Assembly (NCBI GenBank): GCA_000499405.2
Contig: HG738137.1
Coordinates: forward strand, 1,922,001-1,986,000
DNA: 64,000 bases
From: Onchocerca volvulus
Taxonomy: Eukaryota; Nematoda; Chromadorea; Rhabditida; Onchocercidae
Reading direction: 5' to 3'
This document shows positions 1-12,600 of the stretch, one piece after another. The notes below the pieces were generated by a model. It was not told the DNA's origin, ran no database searches, and saw nothing but the letters and a program-made list of their open reading frames with translations. Made by a program: the position numbers and the translations under genes. The stretch's first letter is position 1. Each line of letters opens with the position of its first letter.

Positions 1-144
1 AGGAGCCCATGAGAAGACTTTATCCGGTAAATCCCAATCATCTTTATCCTCAACATATACTCGTCCAATCATTGTTTTCCCGAGACGTCCCAGATAGCTA
101 TTCACAAAAATCGTCATTTCACCATCTCTCATCGGATTATCATT
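1..144 (-). CDS. hmr-1: Exon 42 (partial), start of the membrane-proximal cadherin module
   Basis: [20 protein letters not shown], then [20 protein letters not shown] and KVFSWAP. The NDNPM-x-DG...[17 protein letters not shown] signature marks the primitive classic cadherin domain of invertebrate classical cadherins (family knowledge). The window edge cuts the exon in phase 0. Acceptor TTTTAG. Confidence 0.93.
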
Positions 145-3100
145 CTAAAACAAATCACTGATAATTCAACACAATTTAAATTAAACTTAAATGATTTTAC
201 TATTAATTTAAATTATTTGCTAATTGATAAAATCAAAAAATTAACTTTTCTAATTGAAAAAAGGTAGGAATAATTAAAAAAATAAGAAAACCATGTGTTT
301 CCCATTCTTTTCTTCGATTTTTTTACATTTGAATATATGATAAGCTTTTTTTTTAAAAAAGCTTTTTAAATTACTAGAAAATTATGATCTTTAGAGTTCA
401 TAGATCAAGATTCAACTTCAAAACAGATTAATCTTACTTCAATTAAATTCCTTTTATTTCCAAAGCTTTTGTGCAAACCCCGGTAAAAAAAAAAAAAAAA
501 AATATGCGATATTTAATCTTTCGTTAAAAGCGATCTCATTAATTCCAGCATAAAAGATTAGCAATGAATGGTACTTGAAATGAATAAATATTCTTTTTGT
601 TCCTCATCTCAATCATAAAGGATCAGAAGATGAACAATGAGAACTCAGAATCGCTCATTTAAGAGTGACCCTTGACCTAGAAGCATAGATAAAGCAAGAC
701 ATCTATTATTCCTCAGGAACTACATCTATCAGACCATTTCATCAAAAGAGAAAACTCATTAAGAAAGTTTTTAATTATAGACTGCATGCATCATACCAAA
801 ATGATATTCTTAATGCACTAATTATCAAGATGATCTTCAAAAAGCACCATATAATTTCAAATCCAAAATTTTTATGATAGTACTGGAACTATCTTGATTC
901 CGAAATGGTATCAATTATTAATATTTGAATTATCTCGATCCCAAAGTGATATTAATTATTAACACTGGAACTATTCGGATCCCGAAATGGTATCTGTTAT
1001 TGTAATACAGAAAACAGCAGAAAGTTAATTTTTTGAAATATAAAATAACAAAAAAAAACCGCATCAAAATATTAGTTTTGTGATATTTTAACAAGAATAG
1101 AACAAATTTCATTTTTTTTTTCTCTTTTCATTGAATTTTATTGAGTTCCTGGTGAATAGTACCGAAGAGAATGGGATTAGGAATATTTATTACTCTCGTT
1201 TCTTTTCAATGATAAAACAAAATTTTCGGCATTAAATGAAACAAATATTTTTACCTTCCGAAAAATAAAATTGTCGGTAATTTTAAATTTATGATATACA
1301 GATATCGATCTTTTTAAACCCCCAAATTGGGTATTTGTAGAAGGTCAAAAGATACTATCAAAGCCGATAACTTCTTTTTGATGGAATTAGTGTAGATTTC
1401 TTTTTTGATAAAAGTTTATTATTTGGATTGTTATTACTAATAAGAACTAATTAGTGTAAATCATCTACCTCATCACCAATAATTATGTAAACAGAACGTT
1501 CCGACTGTAAACCACCCGAATCTTTTAGAATTATTGGGATTTCGAGTTGTTTCCCGGGAAATTCAGCTTCGCGATCCAGTCGTTGCTTTGCCGTAACAAT
1601 CATCGAACCATTACCATTATCACCACCTGAAATAAGCAAAGTTTGGATTTAATACAAATTTTTTTGTTTCATTACTTTGATTTCATTTTCCGATCATTGC
1701 AATACTTGGATTTTCCAGCAATTTCGGATATATGCAAGAAATTTTAAATAATGTGATTTGATTTGGAATCAGAGAATTTATTTTAAAGTAAAAATAACGT
1801 CTCGAATAGCTGTAATGTTGGCAGAATATCATGATTTGTAACAGAGATCTCACTAACGAAATCGTAAACATTGCAAGTTTGGTAAATATTGAAATCGTAA
1901 ATATCACAAGTTTGCGATTGTCATAATAGCCGATGAAAGTAAACAAAGAACTTACTTTTTTTATAGACAACATTCAAATATGCACCAAATTTAAAATCTG
2001 GTGCTAATTTCATCATGAACGGTGGTCCATTCTCACTGCAACAAGAAATGAATTCTTCCTAATTAGTTTAATTAATCAGTTCAATTCGCTGCTAAACATT
2101 AAGACAGGTTTTTTTTTCTTTTTGCATATATAATACAAACATTTCTAAGTGACTTTTGAAAACTGTCAAATTGCCGATAAAATTTTTCAACTCGAATTTA
2201 AAAATTAAAATTAAAGGCATGAAGTTTGAATGAATAACTCAAAAGAAACTTTATAGAATAAATAATAAAACAAGCAAATTTTTGTCAAAAATAAATTATA
2301 AATTTTTGTCGATAAATCAAAAAATAAATTAGCATACATAGTATCTGGATCATATGCTCGTATTTCACATATCGGTTGCATAGATGGATCGGTATTTTCC
2401 ATGAAAACACATGGATTCGGTACCGTATACGGTACCGGTGCATTATCATTAACATCTTGAACATAAATTTCTACTGTTTGAAATCCAACATTTCCAGCTA
2501 AAAGTTAACAATAATAAAAAACAAACAAGAAAGAGATCACCGATCATTTCCTATGTACATTCTGAAGAATAACTGATAAGCTGATAAGATAGTGTGAGAA
2601 AAGATAGTTTAAAAATGAAATGAATCCTTAGTGGATACTTCTTATGACAAGTATCACGTATCACGTAACGTGTCAAAGCAAGAAGTTGAAGCCAGGTTGG
2701 GACGGAAATGTTAGCTAATTGAAATCATAGTTGCCTCATATATGACAAATATCTTTTTTTTTTTTTAAATAAAATACGAACAAACCAGGATCAACTGCTT
2801 CAACAATCAAATTATATTTCGGAATTTCTTCACGATCAAGTCGTTGAGCAACACACAATGATCCACTTTGATCGATTGAAAATTGACGTTTTGGATCAGT
2901 TTGTCGATTAATTCGAAATCTAAAATTGAAAATTCAAAATTATCACTGAGCAATTTTAATTAACTTAGCATTTTTCTAGATACTATTGTTCATTAATGAA
3001 ACTAATCCTCATTCTATGATTATTTTCATAATTAATTCGTTCAATTTGTGATTTTGCAGGAAATCTGACGACAAAATCCCTTCTTTGCTAATTTTCTTCC

Positions 3101-6100
3101 TCATTTCTTCTCAAATTTGCTTGACCAGTTGGGTACTTCATTAGCTTTCCCATCCGATCGACCGATACAAGATGTAGCTAGCATAGGATGGGAACAAATT
3201 TAATTAGTTTTAAATCGTCTTTGCAATGATGTCCAGGCTTTTGCATGGCTCACTTCATCGATACAAATTATTAGGCGCCTAAGTGAGCCTAGCAAATGTG
3301 CCATAAGATGGATACTTTATGTTAAATGAAATTAAGAATTTAATTCTACTACGAGAGCTATTCTTTCTTTTTCATAACATATATTTCCATACTTACTTCA
3401 TCCTTCTATTTCTTTTAAACAAATAGAATTGGTAACTTTCATTTTGGAAAATTAAATTGAGACATTTCCATCGTAACTTTCATGGAAAATCAAATTACGT
3501 TTATATCAAATAAACTTTTTTTTTTCGAAATAAACCTTTTTTTCTTTCGTCACCATTTTGAAAACGAATATAGTATGTTAAATATAATGGCTAATAAATT
3601 CTATAAAATTCAAATTTATCTTTTCTAAAAAATTTTTAAAATCTTGAATTTTCGAAAAAAATTTATTAATTTCACTTATATTGATTTATTAACATAATCA
3701 AATCTTTAAGATTTCACACAAACTTGCAATATAATATTTTCCTCTCAATTTTTGAATTTTATATTTTTTCTATTACATACGGGGAAATTGAAATTTTCGA
3801 GGAATTTAAGAACAAGAAAAAATTCTTAATTTTCCACTGAATTTTCGCTATTTAGTATCTATCCTCATTCCATGTTTTCGGAGTAGAATGGAACTTATTA
3901 GTTTTTCATAATATACTGTGCCATTTAAATAATTAACTTATTTTATGCATAATTAGGCTAGTCGTGCAAATGTGTTAGCTAAAAGAGTACAAAGACCAAT
4001 TGCAATAACATTGTTTTAATCCAACTTTGTGAATATTACCATAAGCTTTGGAACCTTTTTCAGTCCAAAATGAGCCTAATGATCGACTAAAAATGCTTCT
4101 TTTCAAGCGCCTTATGCTCTATCTCTCAAACTAAATATTCTTTATACCATTCATTTATGCTTGTTACGCAATATTATGACAATATAATCTAAAACATATG
4201 GAGGTCATCGATTGCTAAAAGGTCACACAAACTATGAATAAAATATTTCAACAATGTCAATAACAAATATGAAAATAACTTAGAGTTTTTTTTAGCAATT
4301 TGCAAAATTAAACAAAATTATTTTCCCCGAAAATAAAGTTTTTTTTTTTTTTTTTTTTTATCATCCTTCCAAAGTTTATAAATTTATAGTCAAACAATGT
4401 ATCGATTACCAAGTTAAGTGCAAGTATTACTAAATTGATAAGAATGATTGATATTAATAGTGTCGAAAGAATTTATTTTTTTTTTTGAAAATGGAAAAAA
4501 TTTTGATTTTATCATTTTAGGATTAGAGAAAATATATTTAACAGTTGTGAAGGTCATATAACAGGTGTGATGTCGGGATGAGTTGATAATTACAACACCG
4601 AATGTTAGGGGATTAATATTTAGTTTTCTCTATTAAATGGTAAACAACTATTTAAATCTCCCTGTGACCTCTCTAATTAGAGGTCAAATATAATTTGGAT
4701 CTATAAAAAGCAGTAATTTCTATTTTTATTCTCATTAGGAAATTGTTTAAATTGAGCTTATTTTAACTAATTAATAAACAATTTCAATTCCTTGCTTTTC
4801 CAAATTTCCTCTTCCAGAATAATGAAATAGATTTTCGTTTCTTTTTTTTTTTTTTTTGTTTTGTGATTTAAATTCAAAATTCAGAATTCTAACAATACTT
4901 AATTATTGTAGTAAAATTTCTGAATTTCGATTCTGTTTAGTGTGATTTTAAATCTAATCATAGAAGGAACAGATTCTTTTCCCTTTTTTTAACGTACAAA
5001 TTTTTTCCATCAATAGAAATATTTGTCGTTTTGAACAGGGAACAGTTGTTAGTTGTGATTTTAGTCAAAAAAAAAATGAATGTGAAAAAGGAGTAAGAAC
5101 AATGGACGGAACATCGGCTTTGTCTGATATCATCAAAGAAAGTTTGAACAATTGTAATTATTCAAAATAGTCAAATTTTTCAAATTTTTTTCTTCTGAAA
5201 GATGGAATAAATTGGCTAATCGATTGGACAAAATTATCTGAAGAATGAAAATACTGAACTTGATAAGTGATCTCTGTTCATAAATCTTTTCATCTCTAAA
5301 CTTAAAAAAAAAAAAATAATCCTGGATGATAGGGTCATTCGTAAGAACGGTTTATCAATCTTCCCTTGATTGCAGTTTCCATACCCGAACTTATAATTTT
5401 TTCCTTTTCCATTCATTATTATTATTAATTAGTCTGATATTTATCAGTCTGGATGATTATCATCACTAATCATTCATTTCGTTCTTTAAAAATAATTCTG
5501 ATTGAAAGGTCAAAATTCTGAAGAATGGTCTATCATCTTCTCTTGATTGTAGCTTACTGAATAATACAAATGTATATTTTTCATCGAGAACAAGGGTAAA
5601 TTTATAGGAAATAAGATGATGATAAAGGAAAGGAATGTTATCACTATAAAATATCAAAATACATCTTTCTCTTCCTCAGTCATTAATAAAAGTATTTCGA
5701 ATTTAAGAAAACGCTTAAAATTCTTCTTTATCAACAATTCGTAACTGATCGCACAACAAGATAATTAATTATCAACAGACATTAAAGAAGACCCTTCGAT
5801 AATCGCAGTGCAATCATTTCTCGATCATTTCAAATCAAAAAATACACACACACACACACACACACAATCGTTAATGCTTAATTCAAGGTCAAACTGTCAA
5901 ACATATTTCTCAAAAGAAAATATTTTAAAAATTTCGACAATTTTAAAATTTAAATAAAATAAAATAATAAATATTCAGTTACATTCGTATCAAGATTAAC
6001 TGCATGTATCTGAAGTATCTTACTTAATTTTAAAGGTCAATATTTGTTGAAAATTGGTTTCATAATACCATAAAATAGTTTTAATACGTCGCAAAAGATC

Positions 6101-6621
6101 AAAAGATTACTCATTAAGAAATTTCAAATAATGTGAAATCAAACGATGACTCATACATAGGTATGTCACAAGTATGTCGGAAGTTAAAAACTCTTGGTAA
6201 AAATTTTGCAATTAATTTAATAAAAGTTTTTTCGAAAAAAAAAAAGAAAAAAAGAAAAACAAACTTACGTCAAATTATGTGTCAATGAATCCTTATCACG
6301 GGCACGAAATGTTGCAATTAGAGTTCCTACAGGTGTATCTTCCGTTAAATTCTTGGTCAGCGTTACAACAATAGCCCGACCTTCACTTTTACTTTTATTA
6401 TCACCCTTACTTTGATTATCAGCAAAATTCACGAATCGTGATCGGCTATGAAGGGAATCAAGGAAGAATTGCGGTAATTCTTGGCCTTCTACTACTCCTA
6501 CTGATGATGATGATGATGTACATAAAGTAATCAGAAGAAGAAGCCTCCAAAGTATAGAATTTTTTGAAATTTTTGAATTTCTCGCAATATATTGTTTACT
6601 CAAACGGTCTGTTGATGACAT
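1..6621 (-). CDS. hmr-1: Short classical cadherin isoform, HMR-1A-like, from an internal first exon; C-terminus off window
   Basis: Exons 6621-6269, 2919-2786, 2497-2338, 2035-1956, 1626-1469 and 144-1; 1029 nt, 343 residues in the window. The first exon encodes its own signal peptide and half an EC. It ends in phase 2 at a GTAAGT donor, the same phase as exon 37, so it can join shared exon 38 in frame. Only two ECs precede the shared membrane-proximal module. C. elegans HMR-1A, the epithelial cadherin of adherens junctions, has this short layout and comes from an internal promoter; matching role here is inferred. No transcript evidence is available. Confidence 0.82.
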
Positions 6622-9600
6622 GCAAAATGCCTGTGACGGAATGGATTCATGCTGAAAATTCCGCAGCGGAATGGAATTAGTTACAACATTGGTACTACTA
6701 GTATCGATGATGGACTCACACAGCGGTATCATTTGCATCCGCATCTTGCACCGTAAATCTTGCAACCTGTTTGCCGAGCCATGCATCTTCATGCAACTGG
6801 ACATACTGTGGTCCGTTGATGACCGGCGGATTGTCATTTCGGTCTTGCAACTCGATGTGCACTTTTGTCGTTGCGTAGTATCGGCCATCATAAACTCGTA
6901 CACCGAGCGTGAAACCGTCACGTTGTGTTGGATCTTCGTAATCCAACAACTATAAAAAAAAGAAAAAGTGCTACTTCCAGAGAATCCTCTCGGGAATGGA
7001 ATCTAGGAGCAGGTTTTCTCTTTCTTTTTTTTTTTTTCTTCAACTTCACGTCTGCTAGCAGGAAAATAACTTTTCTTCCGAACTTTTTGCAAATCGATAA
7101 TAAATAGAGAAGATGAATCAGAAAAAAATAGATAAGAAAAAGCAATTGCAAGGCTTTCTGGGAATGAAAGAATCTGCAAATAGCAGGCACGCACAATTCA
7201 ATTTAAATATTCGGTTTTTGTGGCACTGAATCAGCTTATTTCTTGTAGGAAATAGTTTTCATACAGATTCTGATAATGATGAAGGCACTTTGTTGATAAC
7301 GATGATAAAGCAGTGACTATGATATTGATAAGAAGGAAGAGGAAAGGCTTGAAGTAACACGAAAGACTAATGTGGCTTTAACATGACAGTGACATTTGAC
7401 CCTAACCACAAACTCTTCCCAAATTCTTCCGAATTTTCCAAAAGTTTAAATGTTTGAATGATCCTGAAAAAGAATTGCATTATGATAGAAAAGACAAAAA
7501 TATTCTAAACGCGTTGTAATTTATGAAGAATTTGAACGTAGAATGTTAATAGTGATAACGAAGTGATACGACTGATTTCTAGTTCCTCTAGTTTACATAT
7601 CAAACATCTGACTCAGCCATGAATCATTACTTTGAATCTTGTATCAATAATTTTGACCGATATGTAAAGAAATGTAAACAAGAATGGTGCAAGAAGAATA
7701 AATAAAGTTGAGTAGAACGAGTTTTGTATTTTAGAACACAGAAAGTAAAAAAACTGCGATAGCTAGTTTGACCTTTAGCCTATTTATAGAACATGACCTT
7801 TCTTATCATAGCAAAATGCTTTTGCACTTCTTGCAAAGAAGAGAAAAAAGCTAAATAGATAAAATTTAACAGCAAAGAAGAAAAAAATGCTAAAAAGCAT
7901 TTTTTGATAGGAACTGATAATAATGATAATAATATGACTGTTAACATTCATAGAATCGAAAAGAATCGCTATTTCCATCAGTGCAAAATCAATTTCTAAT
8001 TTCTGAATAATGAAGAGAGAGAAATTCTTCGTTAAAAAATGACTTTGAAATTATGGAGAAACTCAATTCGACTAAAAAGTTTTATATTTAGAAAGAGCAA
8101 AGAAAATAAATTTGCGTTTAAAATGCAAGAAAAATCTTCCGGCGTTTTTCTTTTTTTTTTTTTCCGTCCAACATTACAAATCCAATTTGTTATATTCTAA
8201 GATCTTTTTTTCAAAACGAAAAAAATGACTCCTAAGAGATTTAAGTCTAAAAGAGAAAGGAAGCTAAAAAAAAAAAAAAAAAAAAAAGAGGAAATGAAAG
8301 TCAAAAATTATGAAAAATTTTGGTTAAAAAAGATTGGAAGGGAAAATTTAAACGAATGAGAGACTATACTTGTACTTCCCTTAAAACATCATTAATAACT
8401 AGGATGATCATTTCAAAATTCGACATTTATCAGGAGAGGATAAGTTGTACAACTTGCAAACGATTGTTCGAGAATTAAGAAGAACGCATTCTGAAACTGA
8501 CAATTCTATCTATCTTCCCCTCCCACAACATTTCAACTTTTCACATCCATAAGATGTCGGAAAGAATCAAAATTATTTTGACCAAACATAGACATGGATA
8601 AATCATAAAGATTCCTGCAAAAAAAAAAAAAAAGAAAAAAGAAAAACTTCTGAATTTCTAGATTCTTCTGAGATGTGAAAACTTCTCACATCATTTATTT
8701 TTGATAAAATTTTTCATCTCTTCTCCTCACGAAGTTTTGCATTTTTCTCTTGCACTTCATGAAAATGCAAAATTCTGCATTGTTACTTTGAAATGAAATA
8801 TCGAAATTATATATCGAGTTTCTATGACTAAACTCCAAAAAAAAAAAAAAAAAATGTAAATTTCAGTAGTAATAATCTTTAGTCACATAATCATTATCAG
8901 AATTAATAAATCTATGTAGTCTAGTAGAGCAAATATATTTGCGAATAGTGATATGATAATAATCCGGATAAGCTTAGACACCAGTTTCCTGAATGATATA
9001 TATGATACTGGAATTGAATAATTTCATTTAATTTATTTCTAGTGAACAGACTATTAGTGGTTGTTCTTTTGATATAACGGAAAATTGAATTTTGATTCCA
9101 GATTTTTACTTATTCCTAATTTTTCAATTACAACTAATCTTAATTTCTGAAGCAATTACAATCGACATGAAACTTCATACATATCACATATCATTAATAG
9201 CTTCCTGCAATGACTGTTTGACAAATTACTGTCAAATCAAATCGAATAAATTTAGAATTAAAAAAAATAAAAATTGAATCAAGAATTTTTATAAATTGAG
9301 AAAATGATGATGTCGCGTACAAAAATACGATTAAAATAGAAAGAATAAATCAGAAGGGAATGGAGAAGAAGAAGAAATAAATGGCTAATATAATGTTAAA
9401 ATTTTCGATAGATATGGATTTAAAAAAAAAGTTTTTTTTTTTCGATTTTCGATTTAACAAAATGTCAATTTGTCCATCATTAGTGGAAATCACAGCAACA
9501 AGATGAAATTGAAAAGTGAGGGTAATTAAGTGAGGATAATTTGATGTATATTCAGCGCTTCGTGCTAATAATTTGTCATATATTCTAATGTCACTTTGAA

Positions 9601-12600
9601 AATTATTCAGTACTTATTTCTACAATAATTTCAAATCTTCATGATCAATTCATGATAATTTTAAACCTATCAGCTAATTTTTAATAACTTCAAATGTATC
9701 AGTTAATTCATGATAATTTCAATCTAATCAATTAACAGCAAAATTAAATAGAAATCTTTTTTTTTTTTTTTTAAGGATATTTCTATCGATTTTTTAAACA
9801 TGTCTTCCGATGAAATGGTTTCCATTGAATGATGAAAACAATTATCGCGACATCAATGAGGACAAATCAAGCAACAAATGAAGTTTGAAATGTTCGGAGA
9901 GCAGCAAAAATTGAGGGACGATCCCTCGATCAATAAGAAATTGTACCTCATTTTCATAGTTTTTCCTTTAACTGTTACTTTTCTCATTCAAAATTATCTC
10001 TCATGACCATTACCAGAAGTTAAACTTCAATTCAAAAATGATATGAAAAAGGAAAAAGAAAAACACAATTGGTAGTTTCAAATATGTCATTAAAAGGTAA
10101 AATAATCTTCTCATGGGACAAATCTATAAAATGTTTTTCTTTCGTGAAAAAATTTGATTGTCACTTGTAGCAGCAGCCTATTTTCAATGTCAAAAGAAGA
10201 ATTACTACTAAACAGTTCTTCTTCGGATGACAAAAATGTTATCTAAAAAAAGAAAAAAAAAAGAATTAATCATTTCACGGATCAATTTGTATGTAATCGT
10301 TAAATTTTCAATCAAAAAATTATGGGGAAGAATTATTCAGGTGTAAAATGGTTTTATGGAGGAAAAAAAAGAAAAACTTAAAATCTTTTATGATAATGAT
10401 CGCTGGCATTTTTTTCTTTTTTTCATCATTGCTACCAGAATCAAAATCTATCATCAATCGATCGATCGTTCTTTAGCAAAAAAAAAAAAAGAAAAAAACG
10501 ATATGTGAATTTGTCGAAATTTGTACAAAATTTCCAGCCCATTGATTACATTTTACAGATTGATTTTACGGTAACTTTTGAAGGTTAAGAAAAAATTGCA
10601 AATTGCAAAAAAACGAAAGAGAAATTTATGCAAAAAAAAAGAAAATTGAAGAAACTATTTGCCTTTATATTTTCTTTTATATATTATAATCGTGCCATTC
10701 GCTAGCATTTTCTATTCAATTGTCGGCAAATAAAAAGAAACAAATAGTTCATTGGTTCGGATCATTTCAAAGAAAAGTTGTAAAATGAGTGGTAAATTTA
10801 CTTGAAACTTTAAATTACAACATAGAACATTCATTCATGGAACAAAAAAGCAAATGATAATATCGGTAAAAAAATCAACAAATACGAGCAAAAAGTGAGT
10901 ACCATAAAAGTACCGTAAAAGCTTTCATCTATGGTACCATCATCAACGATACGATGTCCATTTTGTTGTAATTTAAAGTTTCAAGTACCGTAAATGAAAG
11001 CCTTTGGCAGATCTTTTATAAGTATTTTTTTTTTTATGGTACTCATATTTTGAAGTTTGCATGGCAAAAAACCTTGATTAAATAAAAACCTTCTTTTATT
11101 TCTTCTTGAAGTATAAATCGGAAAAAGAAAATAATAATATAAGGAGAAAAATGATGGAAATTTCATCGTCCCTTCTCAAACAAATCTCAAACAAAGCAAA
11201 TGTAAATGAGAGTTTTTTCAAAATGACGTAAAAATTCGAAAATTTCCATAAATTGCCTGCTAAAAAGATTATAAGAAGGAATTTGCTACAGAAGATTAGT
11301 CAGTTGAAGTTTAAGAGAAACTGAAAAAACTTGAAATTATATCGGAATTTTTAAAGAAAAGAACTTTAAAACTAAATTGAAATACTTCGCTAACTTCATA
11401 TTAGCTTATAAGGAATAAGTACATTAAATGATCAATGCAACTTGATGGATAAACTTTACCTAAAATATGATATAATTTTTCGAATTCCAAGTTGTTTCTA
11501 AGCAAAGACAAATTCAAAGCTTAATTAAACGAAGTCTAATTATCTAATGACGTATTAATTGATGAAATCCTATGGTGCTAAAACTCATTAATAGAATTAA
11601 ATAGTGCAATATAATTTGGAATTAATTTCATCTCATTTATCTTCATTCATTTCTTCCGGCTCTTTGACAAAAAACAGAAAGTCGTAAAATCAACGATCAT
11701 GAGATGAGTCAATAAATAAAATTATTCAATTCCAACCATTTTTTCTACAACTGTTCAACGGATTTTTCGAAATTCATAGAAAAGTGAACCGTTTGACACT
11801 TCGGCAAGTACAAAGGTCGTCGAGATAAAAGCTCTCTCAGAGCTTCAAAGGTTCGATTCCATTAGGAAGATGAAATGAAATGATTTATTCCTTACTATTT
11901 ACCGCTGACAAGAAATTTATGCAAAAGTTTTGTGCAATCGATTATTTAAAAAAAACGATTTTACATTTCAACATAAAAAGAAAAAAAAAAGCTGAAGATT
12001 TTATATCCATTTCAACTATTTGAGTACAGTGATGGGTACTGAAAAATGCATTTTTTTGAATCAGAAATAAAGAAAATCCTAAAAGGTCAAAGAGCATCCA
12101 TTAGTACATCAATAATGCCAACTACAACTAGAAGTTGTTAACTAATTGCTAATTAATGATATTCGCAAATTCTTACGAAAGACGTATACCAGAAAATTGA
12201 TAAATGAATTTTAAGACATCAAAATTCCATAATGCAATCGTTGAATAAAATGAAATTCAATCAGACGAAACCAGAAATTTTGAAAACGGGCGAACATTAA
12301 TGCAACATTGTTGGGAAAGAGATTCCCGCAAGCAGAACTCTCTTCCTTTCCATTATGTCTACACTTCTTCACCGAGGAAAAAGTAATTGGAATTCCCAGA
12401 GAACTGGGAAATACCGGGAGAATAGATAAATGGAGAAAAAGTACGAAAGAGCATGAAATGAAAAATGTTCATCGAGTTTGACTTTTAGGTGAGAATGGAC
12501 AGGGAGTGGACAGCTGTTTCGTCTCTCTCTCTTTCTGCCCTTATTTAAGTAGGCTCTCTGGTCAGATATAAGTAGTGCTGACAGACAGATAGACGGTAAG

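Larger units (their letters stand above)
2920..6268 (-). other. Shared intron before exon 38 (3.3 kb from the short-form exon, 3.8 kb from exon 37)
   Basis: The same acceptor (TTTTAG at 2920) serves both isoforms. It contains a CA microsatellite and a stem-loop at 3247-3289. No further coding exon fits. Confidence 0.8.

Noticed and set aside
5844..5866. CA run and many poly-A/T tracts as signs of retroposed genes
   Set aside because: No linked coding remnants or target-site duplications were seen; simple slippage explains them.
6265..6921. Reading the whole 218-codon minus-strand frame as one protein
   Set aside because: Its first 100 codons overlap exon 37 in the wrong frame. Only the part from ATG 6621 has a signal peptide and EC features.
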